Source of the DNA: Mytilus trossulus
Taxonomy: Eukaryota > Mollusca > Bivalvia > Mytilida > Mytilidae
Direction of reading: 5' to 3'
Length of the DNA: 64,000 nt
Assembly (NCBI RefSeq): GCF_036588685.1
Contig: NC_086374.1
Location: 27,024,886-27,088,885 of the forward strand
Shown in pieces: positions 1-11,702 of the stretch. The notes below the pieces were generated by a model. It saw nothing but the letters and a program-made list of their open reading frames with translations, did not search any database and was not told the origin of the DNA. The position numbers and the translations under genes were made by a program. Position 1 is the first letter of the stretch, and each line of letters starts with the position of its first letter.

Positions 1-480
1 CTTTATCCTTTACAACCAAGAACCATAAACTTGATAAACAAACCTTATTTTGTCACGTAAAAACTTTGAATAGTGACTTTATTCAAGATAGTACCAGTCT
101 GGTTTATATCAGGAAAACACAATTAAAGAAACCCATATGTAATAAAACTAAATAATTCTGAAAAAGAGGATAAATTAGAATATATATATATGCTGTTCAC
201 AAGTACTAGTATAATTGTTTTATATATTTTTTTTCTGCTTCTTTTCAGTATAAGGAATGGAATTGGTACAAGTTGTACCAATTTACCTGATAAAGAAAAT
301 TACTTTCCAATCATATGACATTTACAAACATATATACCTTGATACACCTCTGATGTTTATCAATTGACTCACAACTCCTTGGTCTGGTTAATAATAATGA
401 TTGAAACAAATTTTCTTATTTATTCAATAATTGTATGATAGAAAAATTCATTGATACAAACAATTGCATTAGCATCATAC

Positions 481-605
481 CTTTCACATTCTCTTGTCTG
501 TCCATTGAAAGCCATGACAGTTCTTATTGACAGAAACACTTCCTCAGCCACAGCACCAGCACTAGCATAACTCTGGGCTTCTCTACGTGAAATAGTTTGT
601 AACCA
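481..605 (-). CDS. ABCB1: ABCB1-like exon: intracellular loop 2
   Basis: A 125-bp exon with acceptor ACAATTTCAG and donor AAAG|GTATGA. It reads WLQTISRREAQSY, ASAGAVAEEV, IRTVMAFNGQ, TRECE and closes within an arginine codon (phase 2). The AGAVAEEV...IRTV..F.GQ pattern is diagnostic of ABCB proteins. Later exons lie outside the window. Confidence 0.94.
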
Positions 606-3600
606 CTGAAATTGTAACAACAGATTTAATTTCATTGAAAACTGTAAGCACATCAAGTCATACCCTACTTCATTTGTACAGATGAACCAAAATTAATGTT
701 TCACTAGCCAAAATCAAGAAGTTGGTGGTATGAAAAACTAAAATAAGAGGTATACATTGCAGTTAGATGTTTCTTTAAACAAACAGTTGGGTACTTAGGA
801 TCCTGTGAACATTTCTTTAAAAGAGCAATAATGTTACAATAATAGGTACTGAAGATTCAGTGAAAGTTTCTATAAAAGAACATATTTTAAGATTGATGTT
901 TGAAACGCTATAAACCAGGATATTGTACTAGTTTTCCAAATTACAGCAATAGCTAGTGCCAAGTTTAATTCATACTGAGACAGCTGTATGTGGTTTTATG
1001 GCACATTTCTTACCAAAGAATAGCTGGCATTTTACTTAAGGTTCTCAAACTTCCACGTTTGTTGCTTCCAATTGATAAAAATCTTTTATCATGGATAATG
1101 AGTACTATGAATGAATGAATGAATAAATAATTTATTAAAGTGCAACCTGAATTGCCATTATATAATACATATGTTATAAACATTGTTATTTTCAGCCAGC
1201 CTTATAGGCTTACGAAGCACTGTCATTTTAAAACATTATTATACATATATAGCTACATTTGATATGATATAAAATATTACTATGTACCTGATTTCACTGA
1301 AGACCAACTCATATTTTCTAAAGTGTGAACTTCCCCACAGAGAAGGATTCTGGCATTTATTAATGTCAACACAGACAGTTTTCTAATTTTGAAAACTTGC
1401 TGACAACTAATATTTAGTTTTAAAGAACATACAATTAATTTCAAATGAAATCTCTTACAAACTTACCCTTGTCATAAATGCCCCAACAACTACAAGTACA
1501 GGACAAAATGCTACAGAAGCCAATGCTAACTTCCATCCACTTATAAACGCAATGACAAAAGCAGCAATGAATGTAGTAACCCATTGTATCATTGTGGTAA
1601 CTTTATCTCCCATACCATCAAGAATTACATGCATATCTCTGTAATATAGCAAAATAAAAGTTTGAATGAAATAGATCATAGTGACCACTTTGTCTCATAT
1701 ACCATCAAGGGTCACATACATACCTATGGCTGTGACGGGCTATGTAATATAATAACAAAAGAAAATAAATTTATAAGAAACTGGATAATTGTAGGAATTT
1801 TTGTCCTCCATACCATCAAGGATTACATCATACATGTATATCTCTGTAATATAAAAACAAAAGAAAATAAATTAATGCAAAACTGGATATTTGGAATAGA
1901 CATAAAGAAAATCTGACCAAAGTAAAATTCAACACCTAAGATGTAAAAACATTTATACATTTGAAGCTTACTCTGAAAATCTTGTTGACAATTCTCCACT
2001 TTCATGAGTATCAAACCAACCAATTTCTTGTCTCATCACTGATTCAAAATATAATCGTCTAATTCTCTTTATCTGCCTTTCAGCTGCGAGTGTCCATAAC
2101 ATTACAGCAAAGAAACCAGTGACAATTGCACCGACTCCAACCATGCTGAACAAAAACGCATATTCTACTGCTGTATCATAAACATTCGCATATTTTTCAA
2201 GTGCAGCTATTTGTGGATTGGTCACATTAGAGGTCAAACTGAAAAGAGACAGATTTTTTTTTTCTTTCAAAGAATCTTTCTTTGCACCTTACATGTACTT
2301 TCCATACACTGAAGGTTAAATATATAAAATTATAAAATATAACCAGCATACAATACCCTAAAAAAACTCCATTGTTATGGTTTTCAAATTTTCTGCACTC
2401 TTGTGTATTCTTCAGAATGCTTAAAGTTTTGAAAGCCAAAGGATTATGAATACACAAGGAACAATGGAATCATCAGAGAGTAATCTTTAATGTCTTTCAT
2501 TATAAAAATTAAGGAAAGTGGTATGATTCATAATGAGACAATTATCTACCAGAGTTAAAAGTAATATGATGTGAGCAAATATTGGTAACTGTCAACAATG
2601 AAAAAGAAAATATACCTTAAAGTTCAATCATCAAAAGGCCCTAACTTGAAAAATGTGAAACAATTCAAACAAGAAAAATCAACTGCCTAATTTATAACAA
2701 TTTAATTTACACAAAAAAACTGACAGTCTGTATTTAATGTTGATAAAATATCCTCATAACATTCATCTATTGGTCTTTGTTATTTATTGAAGAGATTACT
2801 ATGTCACTATTGAATTAACTTGCAGAGCTAAGCCAGCTTTTACTACATCACTAAGGGAAGAAAAAATATTTGCTTGTATGTATATTTGCAGAACTGACAT
2901 TGTATGTAGAAGGCACACATGAGAACATATATATAAAGGCATCCAGACCTGAGGGTGTAAGGTAAATGTAGTATCTGTGGTCAACTTAAATGATAACTGA
3001 ACCATGAAATCATTGTGAGAACTGGTATTTAACTTACCTTAGGAAGAGTTGATTGCTGGGCAATAGAACCAATACAATTATTTTAAATAGACTGGTTCTT
3101 GTTTAAAGTAATCTGATGTTTTTTATAAGTGTATATGCACTCACTCAGATACATGTTAAAAAATATACTGATGCTTTTAATAGGTATACTGATACTTGTT
3201 AAAATTTTTGCAATAGTCTTTGTATGTATACTTACTTATATAATGTACTTAACTTTAAAGTAGTCAAACTGGTACATAAAGGTCATCCTTGAGATCAGAG
3301 AAAATGACCTTACACTGAGGGAGGTACTGACATTTGATTTGATTTTTAAAAGTCTTTTAAATGCATAAAACAAAGAATTATTTCAATCTGGTATACTTTT
3401 GAATCATGGAAAATTGCTAAGAAACATATTAAAGATGAAAATTATTCCAATTTAGGAGGAGGGTTATAGTTATTTATTTTTGAAATATCAGTCAAAGTCA
3501 AATTAACCCTAAGCCATGTGTGCATTGCTTAAACCTTCTTTAGCTAGGTCAGTTTTCATTATACATTTCTTATAAATTTTCCACAATTCAATATTATTCA

Positions 3601-6600
3601 AAAGCAGAAAGTGACCTTGGTTTTGGTTAAAAGAGGTGACCTCTTTAACAGGTTTGACTCACTCACAGCATATAATATGTTTTTTGTAGGTAAACTGATA
3701 CTTTTAAGTCTTTAAAAGTATAAATATACATGCTAAAAGCATTATTGAGGTGAAGTGTATCCCTATAGAATCATGCTTATTTCTTGTATTTTGACATGAT
3801 CCACCACTAATATCATGAATATTATTGGCTGTTTTATTCAATGTGTTTGTATGTTACACAATCATTCAAGTGCAAAAAAGTATTTTTTCTGAGTAATCGT
3901 TAACTTAAAAAACTCTTCTTTTTTTTTAAATGATCTAGGTTACTTATTTAATAAAAGTTCTACATTTTGAACTCTTTAATATTGTATTGTTATGTTAATA
4001 ATATCACAACCATATAAATGAAATACTGAATAGATATTTAAAACTTTATTTACAAGTTTATGTGCTGTAATTTCATACCATGTCATGTATTATAAAAGTT
4101 TGAATTCTGTGAAGGCAGTCAAATGACAAACACAATTATCCTTTTAACATGTTTAAAGGGAAATGATCTTGCTCAAAAGAAGTTTATTGAAGTATTTATA
4201 ATTTATATTATAAGTTATATATCAGGAGATTCCTGGAACCCCTTACCTGGATGAATTTTAGTTCTTTATTCTAAACTAAAACTTTTTTTTGAAAATGAAT
4301 CAAATCATACTGGTTTCAGTATTTTTTTCATGTCTTTTTCAAATTAAACGGGAAAAAAAATAAAGATTTATTGTTACTCTGTCTGACAAAAATTATTTAC
4401 AAACAGTACAATACAACTGAACTACTGTCATCATCTACATCACACTTAGTCTACAACTTCTTCAAATAGATTGACAGATTTACACAAAACTTGCACAGAT
4501 ACATACAGTTGTTAAAATGAAAGATGCAATTCAATTGCAAAAAAAATAACGACCTAATTTTATATTTTTTTTACCAAATAAACGAATTTGTCGTCATGAA
4601 CCAACATGACCAAAGACCTCATAAGTTATAAACATTTCAGTATAACTTACTCTCAATTTTAATTATAAGATGTTTTGTGAAAAGAGTCTCAGGCTTCTGA
4701 CTTACAATGTTCAGGCACATAAAGAATGTGGCAGGGTTGAACATGAGCGCTTGCATAACCTAGGACAGTGGTGTAACATAACATATTTATCAGGCTGGTT
4801 TATGATGTTTTACACTAAGTCAGTTGAACATGTACAGTAGACTCCACCTAATCGGATATCGGCTAAACGAATATATCGGCTATTGTAATATTATTTCAAA
4901 ACACCAAACCATTCCCTATATGTTTAATGTTAATTGCATCTTGTAATCGAATATCGGATATAAGAATATATCGGCAAATCGGATAAAAATATTCGGGTAA
5001 TTTTGTTAAAAACCATGTACAATCGGATATTTTCAATTACTTGATAATACTTTTGTTTGGGGGAACTGGATGAGTTGTTTTGGGGCTTTTGGCTACCTTT
5101 CATTTACTGTAAGTACTCTTATCTGTTTTTTGTTTCATTTTTCTATATATATGTAATGGGTTTTTTTGTGTGCCAATTTGTCTAAATAAATTACTGGTAA
5201 TTCATTGAACAATCATCATATGTGGCAAAGGTGCTTTACTATTTTTACATGTCCTTTTATCTATTCTTAAATGATTACAATGTTAATGTACTTACTTTTG
5301 CATTGATAAAAGTTGCACATAATTTGTGTATTGAATCAGAGCATTAGCAACCTCTCCATACAATAGCAGATTTAAAGGCATACATGAACCCAGTCCAATT
5401 GCAAATATTGTCCCAAATATCAATATTACGATGTCAATCTTGTCAGCATACTTAAACTGAAAAAAACAGACACTGATTCTACTTTGTATTCTTAAGTTGA
5501 AAGTGTATTGTTGACACACAATAATGCCTAGTCTTTATCATGTTTATATAATTTTGATAGTTTCACTGGAATGCAAATGTTTTAATATAATTACTGTAAA
5601 TGCAGAAAGTGTTGCAATGTATATTAAATAATGATAGAGTTAAAGAACTGCCTTCTACATATTGATTACCATTAGTGGTTCTACATAATGTGGAACTTAT
5701 CAAACAAAGATATGAAGCCTATACTCTAGAAAGCAGTACTATCTAATATGAAAATTTTAATACAAAGAATGTTTTGAACATTACTTTAACTAGAATGCAA
5801 CTTCTTTCAACAAATTGAAACAGTATTTGGTTTATATTATTTTAAGGCTCTAAATTTTCTATGGTCTCTTTTGCCACGAGTTAAATGTCAACATATAAAT
5901 ACATTTTGCAATAACATGAATAAGGAATGAAATAGAATTTTTCAATTGATATTTTAGATAAAAAAGAATTGTTAGTATATTATAAAATTGAGAATGGAAA
6001 TGGGAAATGTATCAAAGAGACAACAACCCAACCATAGAAAACAGCAACAGCAGAAGGTCACCAACAGGTCTTCAATGTAACGAAAAATTCCAGCACCCGG
6101 AGACGTCCTTTAGCTGGCCCCTAAACAAATATATACTAGTTCAGTGATAATGAACGCCATACTAATTTCCAAATTGTACACAAGAAACTAAAATTAAAAT
6201 AATACAAGACTAACAAAGACCAGAGGCTCTAATAATGTTATAATTACCTTCTCTTACAATCAAAATGCAACTTAATGTTGGTATTAAAGGGGGACTACTC
6301 CCTAATTAGATCTTAAAACTAACCAATCCAAAGATTCCTAGTGCTTGTTTTTTGTCTGTCACCACTGTCACTTCAGAACGCTTTTCATTGTAATACACTC
6401 CATTTGATATACCATGGCCATTTGACTCTCCATTTTCTTTACCATTTACATGGATGGTAATATCTTGCGCAGAGGTCATTGAAGTCATTTTGTACACTAT
6501 TTGTATTAATTACAACGTATTTCTTATTACTACATGTACTAAGGGTTGTTATATTCAATCAAGTTCCTGAAAAATAAAAAAATATTTTGAAACAATGATT

Positions 6601-9600
6601 ATAAATAAATTTTCAGATCAAAAGACAAAAGCTTTTGTTAGTCTTTTCCTAGAACTAAATTATTATCAAACTGCAGAAAAATGTAGACAAATATTAATTA
6701 TCTGTTCATCCCCAAATTAGCACAAAATCTGCCCCTCCTCGTTTCCTCTCAAAAAGTCTCTTAATCCCTAAAGTGATCAACAGTAATTTATCTATTGTTA
6801 TACATATCCCATTTTTTAAAGATACACATACAACTTTAAACAAATAGAGCAGTTAAATGAAGAGAAGAATATATTTCTATTAATATGACAATATAATTTC
6901 ATTACAATTGAGGAATAGGTCTCAGAAAAGCTTGCAGGTTTTTTTTTTCCAAAATGGTAAAAAAAATCTGGCAAATGTTATGACTGGGTTTATTTTAAGC
7001 CTTTATTCACATGATTGACAAAATCATATTTTTTCAGGTTAAAATAGAAGTGTGTTCACTGCTTATCTCTCAACGAACAACCACCACTGATCATAGATCT
7101 TTCCTGATTTTCTGAAAATATTGATTACCTTTGAATTTGATTTTTTGGAGCCAGAATTTTTATTTTAACAGGAGAAGGCAAATATTATTTATTTCCAACT
7201 TAATGGGACCCAGAATATTTATGAATATTTCTAATTATGAAATATACTAATTTTGATCTGAGACTTCTATAACACTACTGTTATAGTAGTCTCAGTTTTG
7301 ATAATGGATGAATACCTATTGTAGACAATAGACAATAGACACTATTTTATTTGCACAAACACATTTACATGAAATGGTTATGGCATACAAAATTAAGACA
7401 ATAAACTGACAATAGTTAAATTGATTTCAATTATGTTAGAGTGACAGTGGTATTCACAGAAGAAGAAAAAGGCTATAAATATCAACAGTTAACACATTTA
7501 ATATTAATGTTCATCAACAATTAAAAAAAGAACACAAACAAAAATCAGGTTGCATATTAAAAGAAATACAAGTTATACAGATGTTCTTAATAAAAGACAA
7601 TCATTAATATACTTTATGGTGATTTTTATAATGACTGGTAGACTGCTATTTAAAAGTACAGTCAAATGCTTTAATGTTATAGTGGACTGCAATTTAATAA
7701 AGGCAGTGGCTATTTGACCGGCACCGGCTAAATAGCAAATTTGCTATTTGACCGGCACCGGCAAAATAGCAAATTCGCTATTTAGTCGGCACTGATTAAA
7801 ACTGTTCATTGATGTGATTAATAGAGAATAAAAAGCTTCTTAATTATAATTTAAAACAATTTTATCACAATATCAAGCATTAAAAATATAGAACAATAAA
7901 AAATAAAATATTGAAGATGTAAATAATTTATAACTTTATAATATCAATTAAAAGTATGAAAACACATTTATATGTACATTTTAAATTTACTAAATATATC
8001 TTTTCTAAAATATTTATAAAAAAGTTAATGTCCAAATCTGTGTAAAATATCCTGCCATGCAATGAAAATAGTGATTTGTAAAACTACGTACATCATAATA
8101 AAGACAATATTAAAGTCAGGAACTGTTTTTCAGTGGTTGTCGTTTGTTTATGTGTTACATTTGTTTTTCGTTCTTTTTTTTACATAAATAAGTTAATTAG
8201 TTTTCTCGTTTGAATTGTTTTACATTAATTGTCTTATCTGGGCCTATTATAGCTGACTATGCTGTATGGGCTTTGCTCATTGTTGAAGTCCGTACGGTGA
8301 CCTATATTTGTTAATGTTTGTGTCATTTTGGTCTTTTGTGGGTAGTTGTCTCATTGGCAATCATACCACATCTTCTTTTTTATATTTGCTACGAATTTCA
8401 AAATGACACATGATTTAACATTTGCAATTGTTACAAAACCAATTTTACCGCCACTCCAAACATGAACTACACATTACACTGGCTTGAGCCTTCCTTTGAA
8501 TCTGCATCATATGTGCAAATGTGTCATATGTAGATAGGGTTCTTTTTCTTCTCTTTATATACGCCCTTAATAGCTTCCCATGCATATTTTTGACAATACT
8601 TTTTGATTTTTTCAATGTTCACAATTGAGTCCAAACAAGAGGCAGTTAAAAGTTCAGGTCTTGCTTTAACTTGTTCTCGTTATTGAAATGTTGTTATTAA
8701 CAGCATGTTTGGATAGTATCCAGAAGTAAGCTTTGTTAAAAAAAATAATCCATTTTTTCCGTTTTTTACTTTTAAATGGACTTACATTTTCTGCCAGGAA
8801 GCAACACATTTACTCTGTGATTAAATTTTAAAAAAATAATGACTTTCTTATCTTTTTTTTCTAATTAGTACGAAACTTGGACAGAAGCTTGTTTATGATC
8901 AAAAGTTAGTACCTAGAAGGAAATTTTGTTTATTAATATTTTGTACCTGTGTATCTATATCTTACTTATACATGAACATTTTCTTCCAGTTAACATTACA
9001 TAGTCTGCAGTTAAAGTTTTTAAAACATTTATTAGATTCATAAACTATCCTGGATTTTTACCAAACTTGGAAGGAAGGTTCTTGCAATCAAAAGATAGTA
9101 TCAAGAGGAACATTTTTATTGTTTTTTCCTCGTTTTTGTTGAGCCTGCCGTTTACAGCTAAAGTAGGCGAGGCACTGGGTTCCGCGAAAATCTTACATTT
9201 TTTTTTTCTAAATGAGAGTTATATTTTGATTTTTAGAATATATTTAATTTGAAAGTTAAAAGTTTTTTTTATTGTACTGTATTTTTAATGCTTGATATTG
9301 TGATAAAATGATTTTGGATTATTATTAAGCTTTTTTTATTCTCCACTTATCATATCAATGAACAGTTTTATTCCGTGCCGGCTAAATAGCAAATTTGCTA
9401 TTTTGCCGGTGCCGGTCAAATAGCAAATTTGCTATTAAGCCGGTGCCGGTCAAATAGCCACTGCCTTTAATAAAATTGAAATTAAGATTTTTATTAATAT
9501 TTTGTATATAGGAATCCCTTAATGATGTATAGTAATGATACTTTATCTAATTATAACAATAACCAGAGATCTATATTATGTGTAGTAAATATGTCCATGT

Positions 9601-9768
9601 TTAAAATTTAATCAATAATGTGGAAACATGTAAAATTGTTACAAACAGTGTATATATAATACATATATTTATCACAAAATATTGAATTCATATAAACATG
9701 ATAAATTACACTATATAGATTCTATATATATATATATATAAACAGAAAAATAAACATAGTATCCTACC
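481..9768 (-). CDS. ABCB1: ABCB1/P-glycoprotein-like ABC transporter, 5' part (partial gene)
   Basis: This is a full ABC exporter of the ABCB (multidrug resistance) family, a plasma-membrane, ATP-driven pump for amphipathic compounds. Five coding exons join in frame at GT-AG sites: 6324-6488, 5296-5456, 1972-2238, 1467-1638 and 481-605. They give about 296 residues of a protein whose relatives have about 1280, so both nucleotide-binding domains lie beyond base 1. Exon 5296-5456 holds TM1, 1972-2238 holds TM2 and the family motif RQEIGWFD, 1467-1638 holds TM3-TM4, and 481-605 has AGAVAEEV and IRTVMAFNGQ. The first extracellular loop carries N-glycosylation sequons (NLTS, NVTN). From memory, the 172-bp and 125-bp exons match vertebrate ABCB1 exons in size and phase. 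The start is the first in-frame ATG in the spliced leader. ABCB1, ABCB4 and ABCB11 orthology cannot be separated from this fragment. Confidence 0.93.
606..1466 (-). other. Intron of the ABCB1-like gene
   Basis: AT-rich intron. A short (GAAT)n microsatellite with an attached AT-rich tail (about 1105-1140) is visible. No other gene is seen. Confidence 0.7.
1467..1638 (-). CDS. ABCB1: ABCB1-like exon: TM3-TM4
   Basis: A 172-bp exon with acceptor TATTACAG and donor GTAAGT. It reads DMHVILDGMGDKV, then two hydrophobic stretches around GWKLALASVAFCPV, ending MTR in phase 0. Its 5' edge is echoed by two decayed partial copies just upstream (1680-1870). Confidence 0.95.
1680..1870 (-). pseudogene. 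Two decayed partial copies of the ABCB1-like exon 1467-1638
   Basis: Bases 1680-1800 and 1801-1890 resemble the acceptor side of the neighbouring exon plus its flanking intron. The segment CATACCATCAAG(G/A)..T.ACAT is followed each time by CTGTAATATA-like intron sequence. The copies read MYVTLDGI*DKVVTM and VILDGMEDKN on the minus strand, with stops and lost splice sites. They are tandem duplications of an exon boundary, now non-functional. Confidence 0.7.
1972..2238 (-). CDS. ABCB1: ABCB1-like exon: extracellular loop 1, TM2, intracellular helix
   Basis: A 267-bp exon with acceptor CTTTTCAG and donor GTAAGC. It encodes the glycosylated loop (NVTN), TM2 and the cytosolic coupling segment with LAAERQIKRIR and RQEIGWFD, then GELSTRFSE. 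The RQEIGWFD block is a hallmark of ABCB exporters. Confidence 0.95.
2239..5295 (-). other. 3-kb intron of the ABCB1-like gene with a MITE remnant
   Basis: No coding exon fits here, since the flanking exons join in frame directly. At 4835-5035 there is a repeat beginning ACAGTAGACTCCACCTAAT, with several CGGATAT/ATATCGG motifs. This recalls pogo/Tigger-type terminal repeats by memory; both ends were not matched. The rest is AT-rich and featureless. Confidence 0.5.
5296..5456 (-). CDS. ABCB1: ABCB1-like exon: TM1
   Basis: A 161-bp exon with acceptor TTTTTTTCAG and donor GTAAGT. It reads FKYADKID followed by a hydrophobic helix (IVILIFGTIFAIGLGSCMP) and LLLYGEVANALI. This matches the start of the first transmembrane domain of P-glycoprotein-like pumps. 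It ends in phase 2 and joins exon 1972-2238 to form the codon AAT, completing an NLTS glycosylation sequon. Confidence 0.93.
5985..6240. repeat. Dispersed mussel repeat (AAGAGACAACAACC family)
   Basis: Contains the block GAAATGTATCAAAGAGACAA and adjoining sequence. A short related block recurs at 60,650-60,710 (ATGTCAAAGAGACAACAACC). I recognise this family as abundant in mussel genomes from memory. It sits in an intron of the ABCB1-like gene. Class unknown. Confidence 0.6.
6324..6566 (-). CDS. ABCB1: ABCB1-like exon with leader and start codon
   Basis: The acceptor TTTTTCAG precedes 6566 and the donor GTTAGT follows 6324. The leader is 6489-6566. The ATG at 6488 begins a 55-aa polar cytoplasmic N-terminus (MTSMTSAQDITIHVNGKE...) ending ...ALGIFGL, phase 0. 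An upstream in-frame GTG is not a credible eukaryotic start. Confidence 0.88.
7258..7295. repeat. 38-bp near-perfect palindrome
   Basis: Starts CTGAGACTTCTATAACA and ends TGTTATAGTAGTCTCAG, with a single mismatch pair between arms. It could extrude as a hairpin. It lies in intron 1 of the ABCB1-like gene. No TIR element is apparent around it. Confidence 0.7.
7702..9465. mobile_element. 1764-bp TIR transposon with 9-bp target-site duplications
   Basis: The terminal inverted repeats are about 200 bp long. Both ends begin GGCAGTGGCTATTTGACCGG inward and contain repeated modules of the type AATAGCAAATTTGCTATT with CCGGCACCGG. They continue into matching AT-rich sequence (to about 7900 and 9265). 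Both ends are flanked by the same nonamer TTTAATAAA (7693-7701 and 9466-9474). A 9-bp duplication and long TIRs suggest a Mutator-like, non-autonomous element, but no transposase frame is present. The interior holds a nested dispersed repeat (8120-8390) and two diverged direct copies of about 180 bp (8790-8960 and 8970-9140). Confidence 0.88.
8120..8390. repeat. Dispersed repeat (TTGTCTCATTGGNAATCAT family), copy 1
   Basis: The segment with GTGACCTATA..TGTTAATG, TTTGTGTCATTTTGGTC and GTTGTCTCATTGGCAATCAT is closely matched at 23,570-23,665. A shorter relative (TTTGTCTCATTGGCACTCAT) occurs at 11,115-11,150. I recognise it as very common in mussel DNA. It lies within the 7702-9465 element, so it is either a nested insertion or captured. 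Confidence 0.75.
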
Positions 9769-9900
9769 TTTGTGGATTATTCCTGATCTACAAATTTACA
9801 TATCAAATAAAATAGAAATGTGTTTGCCAAGCTTTTTAAATCCTTAATTCCTTGCATCAGAATGATACCTCTATAACCCTTGTCAGTTACATTCTACCTA
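9768..9900 (-). CDS. Probable 5'-untranslated exon of the ABCB1-like gene (only its donor is defined)
   Basis: On the minus strand the sequence CACAAAG|GTAGGA forms a good splice donor with the exon ending at 9768. The next acceptor on this strand that leads into the start codon is at 6566/6567. The 5' end of the exon (transcription start) cannot be seen; 9900 is a placeholder. The intron it would create (6567-9767) contains the 1764-bp transposon. This is inference from splice-site quality and position only. Confidence 0.4.
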
Positions 9901-10509
9901 AAACACAATTCAACGTTCCACCTATCGAACCCATTACGACATAGTTTCCGACCATGAAGTCCTAGCTTTTGACCTTCTGATCAGTTATTTTTAGGTCAAT
10001 GTCAGAATTTTTTTTAAGATATCTATAGATCTATACTGAGCTAGCACCTTGTGTGAATTAATGATTATATTATTGTTTATATTATATTTTGTAAATTTTA
10101 ATTTTTAAAAGTTACCATGAATTTAAACAAAAATGTGTACTCATTGGCGTTTTCCACGGTTTCAATTCGGAAAGCTATTTATGGTGGATTATCTGTATAT
10201 TTTTCCTCCGATAAAATTTTCGTGATAGTCAGATACTATCAACAAGTCCACAAAGTATTAAAAAAAATGACTGTGGTTGTTAGTTTAGATGAGGTTCATA
10301 AGTTGTATATTACGAGAGGATAAAAAATACGCATTTTTTTTTTCAAATTTTCAAATTAAGGAAGCGTAAAACTGCGATTTTTTTTTCTGCAATAAGATTC
10401 ATACGTATAGAACTTGAAAGTGAAAAATAAAATTGAGCCTAAAGCGTAGCTATATAAATAATTAACCTTTTTCTGACAATCGTTTCACTTATTAATCTCA
10501 AGGGGTACC
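9901..10509. other. Upstream flank of the ABCB1-like gene
   Basis: AT-rich. It may include the promoter and part of the leader exon of the ABCB1-like gene, but no TATA or initiator element could be assigned. The short open frame at 10,117-10,323 has no recognised similarity. Confidence 0.35.
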
Positions 10510-10940
10510 GGGTACAATCAAAATCACGTGATGGATATACACACACCGGAAGTAACAGTCGAGTAGACCGCTTGAAAAGTAAGTAGTCGTATTTACTTGT
10601 TTATATCAATAAAATTTAATAAATAAGGTAGTGCACCGAATGTCGGATACTATCTAGTTTTGAAATCACAATTATCCTTGCTGGAAAGCGTGCAGTTAAT
10701 GCTAACACTTCGACACAGTTCCAAAATTTCTGTGTCGAAGTGTTTGCAATAACTGCACGCCTTCTAGCTAAAACAATTGTGTATTTTAAAACTACATACT
10801 ATCAGACATTCGGTGTGCCAACTTATTAATCAAAATTTAATTGATATAAACAAGAAAATGCAACTACTAACCTTTCAAGCGGCGAGTTCGACTGTAACCT
10901 TCGGTGTGTTTATATCCATCACGTGATTTTGATTGTACCC
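10510..10940. repeat. 431-bp foldback (palindromic MITE-like) element
   Basis: The left arm GGGTACAATCAAAATCACGT is matched in reverse complement by the right arm ending ACGTGATTTTGATTGTACCC. The complementarity extends with mismatches to a centre near 10,724, where AACACTTCGACACAG pairs with CTGTGTCGAAGTGTT. Each arm carries an E-box CACGTG close to its end. No coding capacity. A clear target duplication was not found. Confidence 0.85.
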
Positions 10941-11702
10941 TTTGAATCTAATTATTCCGTTATTAAAGAAAGTAAAGTGAATTTTATAACCAAGACCTGT
11001 TTAACTTGACATAATTCCCGACACACTATTTTAATTAAAGCAAAATGTATATCTTCTTCCTTTTCGAACCTAAACGGGGAAACCTTGCATTTTATTACGT
11101 TTATGTCAATTGGTCTCATTTGTCTCATTGGCACTCATCACATACCGTATATATCTTCTCATTTCATATGGACTTATAGAATTACCCAAATAAGATATAT
11201 TTTGTTGTTTGTTGCTCACGTTACTTCAGTCGAAAAAAGTTCATGCATATTCAGTACAACCAAACATTAAGAAATATCCATATTGATGTGCAAAACAAAA
11301 ATTACAAGCGAAATAAAAATATAACCCCAATTGTCATTAATCGCCGTAAAAAGTAAAAAAATATTGGCACCGTTTAGAAAATTTAGATAATCAATTTTCA
11401 ATTCTAAAAGATCCCTTTTTAACTTCCATAGAATTGTACGAAAATAAACATCCTTCTGGGTATGGCTCTGTTTATATACAGAAAAAAAAACGAATTTTTG
11501 AAAACCATATTGACTAAACATGCTTAAAGTCAATGAAAACAAATAGTTTTAAGAAGACATGTAAAAAATATATGAAAATTCATTAGTATATCAATCTTTG
11601 GCAAAAACAAAAAAACATCAGTATCAGATGGCAAACTGTGTACGTGCTTCAAGTTTAAACAAAACTTTGGATTTGAAAATTATTTGAAGTATTATAAAAG
11701 AT

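Noticed and set aside
481-605. Extension of the ABCB1-like exon to 420 (ERYDANAIVCINEFF)
   Set aside because: The AAAG|GTATGA donor gives a 125-bp exon in the phase I recall for vertebrate ABCB1; the downstream residues stop resembling the family.
2829-2859. Possible 31-bp micro-exon of the ABCB1-like gene (minus, reads DVVKAGLALQ)
   Set aside because: The flanking exons join in frame without it, and including it would shift the frame; the donor is poor.
6495-6497. GTG codon as start of the ABCB1-like protein
   Set aside because: Non-ATG; an ATG follows three codons later in the same frame and suits the leader.
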